Source of the DNA: Algoriphagus winogradskyi
GTDB taxonomy: Bacteria > Bacteroidota > Bacteroidia > Cytophagales > Cyclobacteriaceae
DNA length: 64,000 nt
Direction of reading: 5' to 3'
Assembly: GCF_900182815.1 (NCBI RefSeq)
Contig: NZ_FXUA01000006.1
Span: 282,770-346,769, forward strand
The position numbers and the translations under genes were made by a program. The notes under the pieces were generated by a model. That model had not been told where the DNA came from and ran no database searches. It saw only the letters and a list, made by a program, of their open reading frames with translations. Positions 51,711-60,922 of the stretch are shown here, one piece after another (the stretch's first letter is position 1; every line of letters begins with the position of its first letter).

Positions 51711-51780
51711 CAATCCATCCTCATACTCATTTTTGCCCTTTCACCCGATCTACCTAATTTAGCATTCTAAAATCACCCGA

Positions 51781-52944
51781 ATGCAATTGATCGAAGTCAC
51801 CACGCCAGCCCATCAAAAAGAGTTTATCGAGATGGCTGTGAGGTTATATAAAAATGAAAAAAATTGGATCCGGCCTCTTGACGCAGATATCGAGGGGCTT
51901 TTTCATAAAGAAACCAATAAGCTATTTCGAAATGGAGCCAAAGCCAAGCGCTGGATTTTGCAAAATGACAAACAAGAAACCATCGGTCGTGTAGCAGCTT
52001 TCATCAATCCTAAGATGAAGGAAAAACAACCGACAGGAGGTTTAGGATTCTTTGAATGTATTGACGATCAAGATGCGGCATTTTTACTTTTTGATACGGC
52101 AAAAGCCTGGCTGGAAAGCGAAGGAATGGAAGCCATGGACGGACCGATTAATTTTGGAGAGCGCGACAAATGGTGGGGATTGCTCGTGGATGGATTCACA
52201 GAGCCTAATTATAATATGCCGTGGAACTTTAAATACTACCAAAAGTTCTTCGAGGATTACGGTTTCCAGATTTACTTCAAGCAGTTTACCTACGCGAGAA
52301 ATGTTCAGGGCTTAGGCTTTGATGAGAAAATGATAGCCAGAGCAAAAGTGGTTATGGATAATCCTGACTATGAATTCCATTACCTGAAGGGAAAGGAGCT
52401 AAAGGAAAAGGCGCCGGAATACTTTATGACTGTCTATAATAAAGCCTGGGCAAGGCACATGGGGAAATCACTTGCGCTAAAAGAAGCACAAATGATGTTT
52501 GCCAAGATGAAACCGATTATTGACGAAAAGCTGATTTACTTCGGGTTTTATAAAGGCGAACCCGTTTCCTTCTTTATTCAGATTCCGGAAATTAACCAGA
52601 TCTTCAAGCATGTGAATGGCAAAATGGACTTGATCGGTAAACTCAAATTTCTTTGGTACAAAACCTTCTCACCTCCCAACAAAATGCTGGGTTTGGTGTT
52701 TGGTGTAGTGCCGGAGCATCAGGGAAAAGGGGTGGAGAGTGCGATGATAATCACCTACGACAAGATGAGCGGCAAGCCTGATTTCCAATACAAAACTATC
52801 GAGATGAACTGGATTGGCGATTTCAATCCAAAGATGATGCGTGTTTGTGAACAGCTTTTGGCAGATATTTATAAGACACATCATACCTACCGTTATTTGT
52901 TTGATCGAGAAAAGCCATTCGAAAGACACCGCATATTTGATTGA
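51781..52944 (+). CDS. GNAT-like acyltransferase family protein
   Basis: 387 aa, two GNAT-like halves. The N-terminal half has GRVAAFINPK and LGFFECIDDQDAAFLLFDTAKAWL. The C-terminal half has the acetyl-CoA motif-like LVFGVVPEHQGKGVESAMI (pattern V-P-x-x-Q-G-x-G) and ends EMNWIGDFNPKM. The conserved segment MDGPINFGERDKWWGLLVDGF is known from a Bacteroidota/Proteobacteria family of unknown substrate. No signal peptide, so the enzyme is cytoplasmic. Acyl donor and acceptor are unknown. Confidence 0.78.
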   Translation: MQLIEVTTPAHQKEFIEMAVRLYKNEKNWIRPLDADIEGLFHKETNKLFRNGAKAKRWILQNDKQETIGRVAAFINPKMKEKQPTGGLGFFECIDDQDAAFLLFDTAKAWLESEGMEAMDGPINFGERDKWWGLLVDGFTEPNYNMPWNFKYYQKFFEDYGFQIYFKQFTYARNVQGLGFDEKMIARAKVVMDNPDYEFHYLKGKELKEKAPEYFMTVYNKAWARHMGKSLALKEAQMMFAKMKPIIDEKLIYFGFYKGEPVSFFIQIPEINQIFKHVNGKMDLIGKLKFLWYKTFSPPNKMLGLVFGVVPEHQGKGVESAMIITYDKMSGKPDFQYKTIEMNWIGDFNPKMMRVCEQLLADIYKTHHTYRYLFDREKPFERHRIFD

Positions 52945-53158
52945 CCTTCGCCATTTACGATTTGAGATTTATGATTTACGAGATCTTTTTATGCTATTGA
53001 GATATTCTCCCAATTAGCCTTTGAAGTCTCTTTAAGCCTAATCTTTTAACAGTAATTTCGAATGAAGAATGCTGAATGTTGAATATCGAAGTATCGATAA
53101 CCACTGAAATCAATTTTCCAATATTTCAATTTTAAAATTTTCCAATACAGAATAAAAA
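52945..53158. other. AT-rich low-complexity intergenic region
   Basis: Contains ATTTACGATTTGAGATTTATGATTTACGA-type and GAATGAAGAATGCTGAATGTTGAATAT-type degenerate direct repeats that are common between Bacteroidota genes. No coding signal. Confidence 0.4.
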
Positions 53159-54154
53159 ATGAAAAAATACGACGTAACCGGCATAGGGAATGCCTTAGTA
53201 GATATAGAATTCAAAGTAAAAGATCAGTTTTTTACTGACAATGGCGTGGAGAAAGGGCTCATGACTTTGGTGGATGAGGATCGTCAAAATGCTCTCATGG
53301 CGGTGATCAACACCGAAGAAGCAAAGAAGCAATGTGGAGGTTCAGCAGGAAATACAGTAATCGCTATTTCTCAGTTTGGAGGTAAATCCTACTATTCCTG
53401 TAAAGTTGCAAATGATGAACTTGGCCACTTCTATATGAATGACATGAAGGATGCGGGTGTCTCTCACAACTTGAATGAAAGCAGTTTGGCGGAAGGTATC
53501 ACAGGAAAATGCCTAGTGATGGTGACTGAAGACGCTGAACGTACGATGAATACGTTTTTGGGGATCACACAGACCTATTCCACTGCAGATGTGGACGAAG
53601 CAGCGATTAAAGATTCTCAATATTTATATATCGAGGGCTACCTGATCACTTCTGAGAATGGTAAGCAAGCGATGAAGCATGCAAAGAAAATCGCTGAAGA
53701 TAATGGGGTAAAAGTAGCCTTGACTTTCTCCGATCCGGCTATGGTGAAGTACTTTAGAGACCCCATGACTGAGGTGATCGGTGCAAGTGTGGATTTACTC
53801 TTTGCTAATGAGGAAGAAGCGATGACTTTCACAGGAAAGGATAATTTGCTTGAAGCCCGTGAGGAATTGAAGAAAGTAGCTAAGCACTTTGTAATCACGC
53901 AGGGGAAAAACGGTGCCATGATCTTCGATGGAGATACCTTTATTGATATCGAACCTTATGCAACAACCGCGATCGATTCGAACGGAGCAGGAGATATGTT
54001 TGCGGGAGCCTTTATGTATGGCATTACAAACGGGCACAGTTATGCCTCAAGCGGGAAGCTTGCATCCATGGCGAGTTCGAAAATTGTAAGTCAATTTGGT
54101 CCTAGGCTTCAATGGCATGAAGCAAAAGATATTTTAGCAAGACTAAATCCATAA
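53159..54154 (+). CDS. PfkB-family kinase, adenosine kinase-like
   Basis: 331-aa sugar/nucleoside kinase. The N-terminal PfkB pattern is VTGIGNALVDIEFKVK; GGSAGNTVIAISQFGGKSYYSCKVANDELG matches the first signature; TAIDSNGAGDMFAGAFMYGI near the C-terminus matches the second and has the catalytic Asp in GAGD. It resembles adenosine kinases used for nucleoside salvage, but PfkB specificity cannot be read from sequence. The gene stands alone and ends in a strong terminator. Confidence 0.9.
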   Translation: MKKYDVTGIGNALVDIEFKVKDQFFTDNGVEKGLMTLVDEDRQNALMAVINTEEAKKQCGGSAGNTVIAISQFGGKSYYSCKVANDELGHFYMNDMKDAGVSHNLNESSLAEGITGKCLVMVTEDAERTMNTFLGITQTYSTADVDEAAIKDSQYLYIEGYLITSENGKQAMKHAKKIAEDNGVKVALTFSDPAMVKYFRDPMTEVIGASVDLLFANEEEAMTFTGKDNLLEAREELKKVAKHFVITQGKNGAMIFDGDTFIDIEPYATTAIDSNGAGDMFAGAFMYGITNGHSYASSGKLASMASSKIVSQFGPRLQWHEAKDILARLNP

Positions 54155-54196
54155 AATAAGGCCCTGAAAAATGATTATTCAGGGCCTTATTTTTTA
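54155..54196 (+). terminator. Intrinsic terminator after the PfkB kinase
   Basis: AATAAGGCCCTGAA pairs with TTCAGGGCCTTATT and runs into T6. It begins just after the stop. Confidence 0.9.
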
Positions 54197-54273
54197 TTAA
54201 TATATCTTCCTAAATTTTTAGATTAGAGTTAAATGTTATTTTTTTAGGGAAATTTAGGATGAATGGTGAACAA

Positions 54274-54281
54274 TAAGTTTG
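54274..54281 (+). promoter_or_regulatory. Candidate -7 box of the M16 operon
   Basis: TAAGTTTG matches TAnnTTTG 62 bp before the ATG at 54343. The -33 element is weak. Confidence 0.4.
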
Positions 54282-54342
54282 AATTTGTCTTTTGAAGTTA
54301 CCATTCAAAGATTTTATCAATGAGAATATAATCCAACATACA

Positions 54343-55674
54343 ATGATGAGAAAACTTACTGCTTTGGGGTTAGTAGCAGGAATGCTGAGTATTCCTGCTT
54401 TTGCTCAAACCAAAATTGAGTTCAAGGAATTTGACTTGGACAATGGGCTGCATGTGATCATGCACCAGGACAATACCACGCCAATCGTGGTGACATCGGT
54501 TCTTTACCATGTAGGATCTAAGAATGAGCAACCGGATAGAACTGGATTTGCACACTTTTTTGAGCACTTGATGTTTGAAGGGTCGGAGAATATCGAAAGG
54601 GGAGAATACATGAATATTATCCAGTCGCACGGAGGTACTTTGAATGCTTACACTTCAAATGACATTACCTATTACTACGAGTCTCTGCCTTCTAATGAGT
54701 TAGAGCTGGCGCTTTATATGGAAAGTGAGCGCATGCTGCATTCCAAAGTAGATCAAACTGGAGTAGAGACGCAGCGTGAGGTAGTAAAAGAGGAGAAACG
54801 CCAGAGTTACGACAACAGACCTTATGGTAGTATTTTAATCGAAACGTTGAAAAGAGCCTATTCTGTTCACCCGTATCGCTGGGCTCCAATAGGTTCGCTT
54901 GATGATTTGAATGCGGCTTCTATTGAGGAGTTTCAGCAGTTTTATAAGGATTTCTATGTGCCAAACAATGCTACGTTGACAATAGCTGGAGATATAGACT
55001 ATGCGAAGACAGAAGAATGGGTGAAGAAATATTTCTCCGAAATCCCAAAAGGAACCAAGGAGATCTACAGACCTGATATTACAGAACCTAAGAAAACTGC
55101 CGAAATCAGGGATATAGTATATGACAATATTCAGATTCCAGCAGTGATTCAGGCTTACAATCTTCCACCTAAAACTCACAAGGATTCCTATGCAATGTCT
55201 ATGCTTTCTACGTATTTGACAGGAGGGAATTCTTCCTTGATGACCAAGGAGTTGGTAGATAAGCAACAAAAAGCGTTGGCACTTGCTGCAATTCCTCTTG
55301 ACTTAGAAGATGGAGGTATTTTTATCATGTATGGCATCACAAATATGGGAGTAGAACCAAAGGATCTGGAGACAGAAATCGATAAACTGGTGAAACAGGT
55401 TCAGGAAGAAGGCATTTCTGACCGAGATTTTGAAAAGCTACAAAACATCATGGAAAACAATATTGTGAGTGGAAATTCCTCCATGGCGGGTGTAGCAGAG
55501 AATCTTGCTGAAGCTCATGTGATCTATGGCAATACGAATTATGTCAATAAGGTAATGGACGCCTATGGTCAAGTCACCAAGGAAGACCTTCAGAGAGTAG
55601 CCAAAGAATATTTGACGTTGGATGGCCGTGTGGTATTGTATTATTTACCAAAATCTGCCGAAGCAGCTCAGTAA
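54343..55674 (+). CDS. M16 zinc protease, active subunit
   Basis: 443 aa from ATG 54343 (MMRKLTALGLVAGMLSIPAFAQ, signal peptide). The inverted zinc motif HFFEH is in GFAHFFEHLMFEGS, with the third ligand Glu ~75 residues on, in REVVKEEKRQSYDNRPYG. The rest follows the M16 fold to a second structurally similar half. It is one half of a heterodimer with the gene that starts 26 bp after its stop, whose zinc motif is lost. The pair is a typical periplasmic M16B dimer; its substrates are unknown. Confidence 0.93.
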   Translation: MMRKLTALGLVAGMLSIPAFAQTKIEFKEFDLDNGLHVIMHQDNTTPIVVTSVLYHVGSKNEQPDRTGFAHFFEHLMFEGSENIERGEYMNIIQSHGGTLNAYTSNDITYYYESLPSNELELALYMESERMLHSKVDQTGVETQREVVKEEKRQSYDNRPYGSILIETLKRAYSVHPYRWAPIGSLDDLNAASIEEFQQFYKDFYVPNNATLTIAGDIDYAKTEEWVKKYFSEIPKGTKEIYRPDITEPKKTAEIRDIVYDNIQIPAVIQAYNLPPKTHKDSYAMSMLSTYLTGGNSSLMTKELVDKQQKALALAAIPLDLEDGGIFIMYGITNMGVEPKDLETEIDKLVKQVQEEGISDRDFEKLQNIMENNIVSGNSSMAGVAENLAEAHVIYGNTNYVNKVMDAYGQVTKEDLQRVAKEYLTLDGRVVLYYLPKSAEAAQ

Positions 55675-55700
55675 TTGAATCACCTTAAAATCGAAATGAC

Positions 55701-57749
55701 ATGAAGAAAATAACAATATCCTTTGTATTGAGCCTTTTGGTGTCTATCGTGAGCTTTGCTCAGGTGGACAGAAGCCAGTTTCCAAAAGCAGGGCCAGCAC
55801 CGGTAATAAAAATTGGCGAAGCAGAGACTTTTACCCTAGAGAATGGCTTGAAAGTTTTTGTAGTAGAGAATGATAAACTGCCTAGAGTATCCTTCACACT
55901 TGTATTTGAAAGAGACCCGATCATGGAAGGAGATAAAGCTGGGATGACAGGTTTTGTAGGTGAAATGCTTACAGCTGGTACAGCTAACCGTACAAAAGAT
56001 GAGCTGGATGAGGAAATCGATTTTATCGGTGCATCTCTAGGGGCATCTTCTACATCTGTTTCTGCTTCTTCTTTGAAAAAACATCAGGACAAAGTTCTTG
56101 ATTTGATGACTGATGTCCTGTTCAATCCGGTTTTTCCTCAAGAGGAATTAGATAAGTTGAAGAAGCAATCGATCACTGCTTTGGCAACCAGCAAAGATGA
56201 GCCAGGTGCTATTTCCAGCAGACTATCAAATGCGATGGTGTATGGAAAAGACCATCCATATGGCGAAGTCCAAACTGAAGAGTCTTTGACAAATGTGACG
56301 GTGGAAGATATCAAAACGTATTACGAGACATTTTTCAAACCAAATGTAGCTTACCTGGCAATTGTCGGAGATATGAGTAAAGCAGAAGCGGAGAAAGTGG
56401 TGAAGTCTTATTTCAGTGACTGGGAGCAGGGTGATGTGCCATCATTTACGTATCCTAAGCCTGCGCCAGCAGATAAGAATATGGTAGCCTTGGTGGATAG
56501 AAGTTCATCAGTACAGACGGTAATTGATATTGCTCAGCCGATTGAGTTGAAAGTTGGCGATGAAGATTATATTCCAAGTAGAGTGCTAAATCAAATTTTT
56601 GGTGGAGGTTCTTCTTCCCGCCTTTTCATGAATCTCCGTGAGGACAAAGGTTATACTTATGGAGCCTATTCCTCTTTTGCTCCAGACAAATTGGTAGGTC
56701 AATTCTCTGCCAATGCGTCGGTACGTACAGAAGTGACGGATTCTGCAGTGTATGAATTCATCTATGAAATCAATAGACTGGTAAAAGATGGAGTAACGCA
56801 GGAAGAATTGGATAAAGCGAAAGCCAACTTGGCAGGTTCATTTGGAAGATCGCTTGAGAGTCCTTCTACCATAGCAAGTTTTGCATTGAATATCGAGCGT
56901 TATGACCTTCCAAAAGATTACTACGAGACGTATTTGCAAAAAATGAATGCGCTGACCGTAGCAGATATTAACAAAACAGCTGATGATCTAATTGATCCTT
57001 CGAAACTGTACATTACAGCAGTGGGTAACGGGACTGAGATCAAGGATAAATTAGCTCAGTTTGGAGAGGTCATGATGTTTGACAATATGGGCTTCCCTGC
57101 CAAAGAAATGGCAGCTGTAGATGCAGATATGACATCTGAAAAAGTGATTGAAAACTACATAGCTGCAATTGGCGGAAAAGCTAAAGCAAGTGCTATCAAA
57201 GCGGCAAAATTAGAAATGGTGGCCGAAGTGATGGGTACTCAGTTAACCATTGAGTTGATTCATGATGATGCCAATATGAGATTTGCCCAAAAGACCCTAG
57301 TAGGAGGGAATGTAATGCAGACTTCGGTCGTGAAGGATGGTAAAGGTACGGCAAGTGTTCAAGGTCAATCCATGGCTATGACCGATGAGCAAGTTGATGC
57401 TGCTAAACTTGGAACCTACTTTATACCAGAATTATATTTTGGAACAATGGGGTATACCTTGACGCTAGATGGCATTAAGGATGTAGAAGGAACTCCAGCA
57501 TATAAGGTAATCGTGGCAACTCCATTAGGGTCATCGGTAACCAATTACTACTCAGTAGAATCTGGATTGAAAATCAAAAATGAAAACCCAGTTTCAGGAG
57601 ATACATTTTACAGTGATTATCAAGAGAAAAATGGCGTCTTGATTCCAATGACCCAAACGATTAAATCAGCTATGATTCCTGTGCCTTTGGAGGCAAAAAT
57701 CACTAATCTTGAAATTAATCCAGAATTGACTGAAGCAGATTTTAACTAA
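55701..57749 (+). CDS. M16 inactive partner with an extra C-terminal domain
   Basis: 682 aa; signal peptide to FAQVDRSQFPKAG. The M16 part (about residues 35-465) lacks HxxEH: the corresponding site is GMTGFVGEMLTAGT. The R/Y-type motif LREDKGYTYGAYSSF seen in inactive partners is present. The last ~200 residues (from about KVIENYIAAIGGKAKASAIK) form a separate LolA/LolB-like domain, with GTQLTIELIHDDANMRFAQK. The following gene encodes the same domain alone, so it has been duplicated here. Confidence 0.88.
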   Translation: MKKITISFVLSLLVSIVSFAQVDRSQFPKAGPAPVIKIGEAETFTLENGLKVFVVENDKLPRVSFTLVFERDPIMEGDKAGMTGFVGEMLTAGTANRTKDELDEEIDFIGASLGASSTSVSASSLKKHQDKVLDLMTDVLFNPVFPQEELDKLKKQSITALATSKDEPGAISSRLSNAMVYGKDHPYGEVQTEESLTNVTVEDIKTYYETFFKPNVAYLAIVGDMSKAEAEKVVKSYFSDWEQGDVPSFTYPKPAPADKNMVALVDRSSSVQTVIDIAQPIELKVGDEDYIPSRVLNQIFGGGSSSRLFMNLREDKGYTYGAYSSFAPDKLVGQFSANASVRTEVTDSAVYEFIYEINRLVKDGVTQEELDKAKANLAGSFGRSLESPSTIASFALNIERYDLPKDYYETYLQKMNALTVADINKTADDLIDPSKLYITAVGNGTEIKDKLAQFGEVMMFDNMGFPAKEMAAVDADMTSEKVIENYIAAIGGKAKASAIKAAKLEMVAEVMGTQLTIELIHDDANMRFAQKTLVGGNVMQTSVVKDGKGTASVQGQSMAMTDEQVDAAKLGTYFIPELYFGTMGYTLTLDGIKDVEGTPAYKVIVATPLGSSVTNYYSVESGLKIKNENPVSGDTFYSDYQEKNGVLIPMTQTIKSAMIPVPLEAKITNLEINPELTEADFN

Positions 57750-57758
57750 ATAAATCAA

Positions 57759-58487
57759 ATGAAAAAGACAATAATAATACTGGCATTTAGCCTATTGGTA
57801 GCTCCAATGGCGTCAGAAGCTCATGTGGTAGCCGAAGAAGGTTCAATCATAGTCAAAGATGAGAATTCGGTCAAAGAAGTGATCGATAACTACATCAAAG
57901 CCACAGGTGGAGAATCCAAGATGAAGGCGATTTATAACGTGGAAATGAACATGGAAGCCGAAATTCAAGGAATGAAATTGCTCATCCAGGGAATAACTGA
58001 TCAGAAAAATGAGCGCATGCTAAACGTCACGGAGGTGAATGGTAATGTAATGTCAAAGACTGTCGTCAAAGACGGAGCTGGTACTGTTTCTGCAATGGGG
58101 CAGGAGCAAACGTTGACTGATGAGCAAGTTGCAGCAGTATTGAAAAACCAGATTTATGCTTTCCGTGAGTTGTATCTAGATGATTTAGGAATCGCTGTCA
58201 CATTTGAAGGAACGGCTGAAGTGGAAGGTGAGCAAGCCTATAAGCTGGCGTTTGATGCTGGTGGAGATGGAAACACTACGGAATATTATAGTGTTGCTTC
58301 TGGTTTAAAGCTTCAGACTGAATCTCCCGCTGCTGGGAAAATTGTTTACAAAGATTACAAAGAAGTAGATGGTTTGATGATGCCGATGACTATGGTCATC
58401 ACCAACAGCATGTTGCCTATGCCTCTTAAAGCTAATATCACATCTATAGAGTTCAACCAAGATTTGGATGACTCGGTGTTCAATTAA
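57759..58487 (+). CDS. Stand-alone copy of the LolA-like C-terminal domain
   Basis: 242 aa; signal peptide to about residue 21 (ending MASEAHV). The body aligns end to end with the C-terminal domain of the preceding protein: VKEVIDNYIKATGGESKMKAI with KVIENYIAAIGGKAKASAI, VVKDGAGTVSAMGQEQTLTDEQV with VVKDGKGTASVQGQSMAMTDEQV, and a common end (MPMTMVITNSMLPMPLKANITSIEFN). The fold resembles outer-membrane lipoprotein-sorting proteins. It starts 9 bp after the previous stop and is followed by a terminator. Ligand is unknown. Confidence 0.8.
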   Translation: MKKTIIILAFSLLVAPMASEAHVVAEEGSIIVKDENSVKEVIDNYIKATGGESKMKAIYNVEMNMEAEIQGMKLLIQGITDQKNERMLNVTEVNGNVMSKTVVKDGAGTVSAMGQEQTLTDEQVAAVLKNQIYAFRELYLDDLGIAVTFEGTAEVEGEQAYKLAFDAGGDGNTTEYYSVASGLKLQTESPAAGKIVYKDYKEVDGLMMPMTMVITNSMLPMPLKANITSIEFNQDLDDSVFN

Positions 58488-58508
58488 GAATTGAAATAGT
58501 TAGTTAAG

Positions 58509-58537
58509 AAAGGGCTGTCAGCTTTGTCAGCCCTTTT
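58509..58537. terminator. Terminator between the LolA-like gene and the M61 gene
   Basis: AAAGGGCTG at 58509-58517 pairs with CAGCCCTTT at 58528-58536, with a T run following. Confidence 0.8.
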
Positions 58538-58540
58538 GCT

Positions 58541-60184
58541 TTATCTACCAATCCAAACAACTCTTTTAGGGTTGTTTTTTTTGTCTAAAATCTGATAGTC
58601 TTTAAATAGAAATTCGCTGGATTTAGTTAGGACCACTTCTATTTTTCTCCCGAATCTATCGAGGGATAACTTAATAGTTGATTCAGATATTTCTTGCTTC
58701 TTGATGATATCTCCAATTTGGAGTTTGGAATACGCTTCGCTTTTTGGATGAACCTTCGCAACCTTACCATCCTCTGATTTGATGATTCCAAAATCTGAGG
58801 CTAAGCTATCATCTTTACATTTTTTCGTGAGATCAAAACCAAGCGATGATAGGTGTTTCTCCACCAATGGGAAAATATCTTCTTTTCCTGCGATAAAGTC
58901 GTCGTAGAACTGATTGAAATAGATAGGATGGCTAGTCTGTGAAAGCACCACTTCCCACACTTCTTCCAGCGTATAGCCAATTTTCGTTTTCCCAAATTTC
59001 TTCCAAAGCATCTTCAGCACCTGATGAAGAGATGAATTCTCATCCAAAAGCATCTCGTCTAGACAAAACGCTATCAAAGCACCATGGGTGTAAATACTCA
59101 CTTTTTTATCAGGTATTCCAGCCACATAGCCATCTATCCAGAGATCAAAGCTGGACTCTAAGATGGATTGATTTTGCCAGCCGAAATTCACTGCTTCACG
59201 GTTCAGGACTTTTTCAAATGTTTGGAAATATTCCTCAAGGGAGAAGTATCCTGATCTCAACAAGAAAATATCTCCCATGTAAGTTGTGACACCTTCTACC
59301 ATCCATCCGGCTTCATGATAGGCTTCTTTGGAGAAATCGTAAGGCATAATTTCGATAGGCCTGATCTGGCACACATTCCAGGCGTGATACAATTCGTGAC
59401 AACTCACACCCATGAGTTCATTTCTATGCTTTCTTTCTGCCAAACTCTCAGCAGGGCCAAATGTAATCACCGTTCCGCGCTGATGCTCGACACCATGATA
59501 ATGTGAATAGGGCAGAAGTTGATAGATGAAGTGGTATTCCTCTACCGGAAACTCCCCGAAAGCCTCGATAAGCTTTTCTGCGAATTCCCTCACATCGGTT
59601 TTGAATTTTGAAAGGTCAAAGTGAATTTCTCCATTAAACCATAAATGGAATTTGACTTCATCGATTTCAAATGACTGGTGAGTTATGCTTTGCGAAGCTA
59701 GAAAGGAGCTATCCGCTAAATGCTGAAAATTGGAGGCAAAATATTCATTGTTTTCGCTGAGTAGGGTAGTACAAGACTGAAAGTGCTGCCGGTGATTTAT
59801 TTCTACTGTAATCCTTTCTTCGGAACGACCTTCCACCTCAAAACAGCAATTAACAAAGTTCAGGTAAAGTTGCTCGTCATCGACCCAGCAAGAGCCCGCA
59901 TCCATCTTAGCGCAGTAATATTCATAACGAATCTGGTACTCTCCCACATGGTCGGGACTGAATTCCCATAGATCTTTAGTCAACTTGGAATGAGAAATTG
60001 TGTCTCCATTTGGTGAGATAACTTGGAGACCTCGAATATTTTGAACGTAATTTGAAAGCTGATAACGTCCTGCTCTCCAAGCGGGCAGCTGTAGTCGCAC
60101 CTGTGAAAGATGCCTTACAGGAATGTATAGCGTGATTTGTATGAATTGAGATACTGGATTTTGGGATTCTATTAGGAATTTCAT
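58541..60184 (-). CDS. M61 family glycyl-aminopeptidase-like metalloprotease with PDZ domain
   Basis: 547 aa from ATG 60184 (MKFLIESQNPVSQFIQITLY); the frame continues to 60283, but that leader is not protein-like and overlaps the rpmH promoter region. The zinc motif HELYH lies in GVSCHELYHAWNVCQIRP, with the third ligand Glu in EAGWMVEGVTTYMGD. An N-terminal beta domain (about 1-170) and a short C-terminal PDZ-like region (KVAKVHPKSEAYSKLQIGD) complete the M61 plan. No signal peptide, so it may be cytoplasmic. Substrates are unknown. Confidence 0.88.
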   Translation of the reverse strand: MKFLIESQNPVSQFIQITLYIPVRHLSQVRLQLPAWRAGRYQLSNYVQNIRGLQVISPNGDTISHSKLTKDLWEFSPDHVGEYQIRYEYYCAKMDAGSCWVDDEQLYLNFVNCCFEVEGRSEERITVEINHRQHFQSCTTLLSENNEYFASNFQHLADSSFLASQSITHQSFEIDEVKFHLWFNGEIHFDLSKFKTDVREFAEKLIEAFGEFPVEEYHFIYQLLPYSHYHGVEHQRGTVITFGPAESLAERKHRNELMGVSCHELYHAWNVCQIRPIEIMPYDFSKEAYHEAGWMVEGVTTYMGDIFLLRSGYFSLEEYFQTFEKVLNREAVNFGWQNQSILESSFDLWIDGYVAGIPDKKVSIYTHGALIAFCLDEMLLDENSSLHQVLKMLWKKFGKTKIGYTLEEVWEVVLSQTSHPIYFNQFYDDFIAGKEDIFPLVEKHLSSLGFDLTKKCKDDSLASDFGIIKSEDGKVAKVHPKSEAYSKLQIGDIIKKQEISESTIKLSLDRFGRKIEVVLTKSSEFLFKDYQILDKKNNPKRVVWIGR

Positions 60185-60227
60185 TGTGGTTAAGTTGAAT
60201 GAATTCAAACAAATGTTATTTGGCTTG

Positions 60228-60258
60228 TTTGCATTTAAGGAAATGGTACTTATCTTTG
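60228..60258 (+). promoter_or_regulatory. Promoter of rpmH-rnpA operon
   Basis: TTTG at 60228-60231, an exact 19-nt spacer, then TATCTTTG at 60251-60258. The leader to the rpmH ATG is about 60 nt, and may carry regulatory structure I cannot fold by eye. Confidence 0.85.
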
Positions 60259-60325
60259 CATTCCTTTTTGGGAGGCAAACCAAGGAGACTTAATCAAGCA
60301 AGCAATTAGATAAAGATATTCGATC

Positions 60326-60484
60326 ATGAAAAGAACATTTCAACCTTCTCGTAGAAAAAGAAAAAATAAGCACGGCTTTAAAGAAAGAATGTCTTCTGCT
60401 AACGGTAGAAGAGTACTGAAAGCTAGAAGAGCAAAAGGAAGACACAAGTTGACTGTTTCTTCTGAAAAGACATTGAAGAAGTAA
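60326..60484 (+). CDS. rpmH: Ribosomal protein L34
   Basis: 52-aa protein of the large ribosomal subunit. [20 protein letters not shown] and [17 protein letters not shown] are diagnostic of L34. It is shorter than usual gene-call limits, so easy to miss. It precedes rnpA, which is the universal bacterial order. Confidence 0.98.
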   Translation: MKRTFQPSRRKRKNKHGFKERMSSANGRRVLKARRAKGRHKLTVSSEKTLKK

Positions 60485-60532
60485 TTCTTAGCACTGATTT
60501 TCGTATGTTCACGTACGATTATAGTCCTTGTG

Positions 60533-60922
60533 ATGAATTACAGACTCCCAAAAAGTGAGCGGCTTCATGCCGACAAACTTATCAAGGAACTTTTTAACGA
60601 AGGTTCCTCTTTTTTTTTGTACCCCTTTAAAGTCCAATTTTTTGTTAAAAAGGATCAGGGTAGTGGAACCTCTCAGGTGCTTTTCTCCGTTTCGAAGAAG
60701 AAGATCAAAAAGGCTGTCGGGCGAAACTTTGTAAAACGAAGGATGCGCGAGGCCTATAGGCTTAACAAAGCGTTGATTCCTCCCACAGCCCCAGCTATGT
60801 CGATTGGCTTAATTTATGTAAGTTCCGATCTGATGGAATTTTCAGAAATTCAGACTAAAATTATCCTGGCTTTAAAGAAACTTGCCACTATTGTAAGCGA
60901 AAACCAAAAACAGCATGCATAA
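60533..60922 (+). CDS. rnpA: Ribonuclease P protein component
   Basis: 129 aa from ATG 60533; a GTG at 60530 is also in frame. The RNase P protein helps the catalytic RNA cleave tRNA 5' leaders. The RNR motif KKAVGRNFVKRRMREAYR is intact and MNYRLPKSERLHADKLIKELF is the typical N-terminus. It overlaps the downstream S41 peptidase by 8 bp. Conserved position after rpmH. Confidence 0.96.
   Translation: MNYRLPKSERLHADKLIKELFNEGSSFFLYPFKVQFFVKKDQGSGTSQVLFSVSKKKIKKAVGRNFVKRRMREAYRLNKALIPPTAPAMSIGLIYVSSDLMEFSEIQTKIILALKKLATIVSENQKQHA

Noticed and set aside
60185..60283. N-terminal extension of the M61 peptidase
   Set aside because: Overlaps the rpmH promoter and is not protein-like; ATG 60184 fits the family start.
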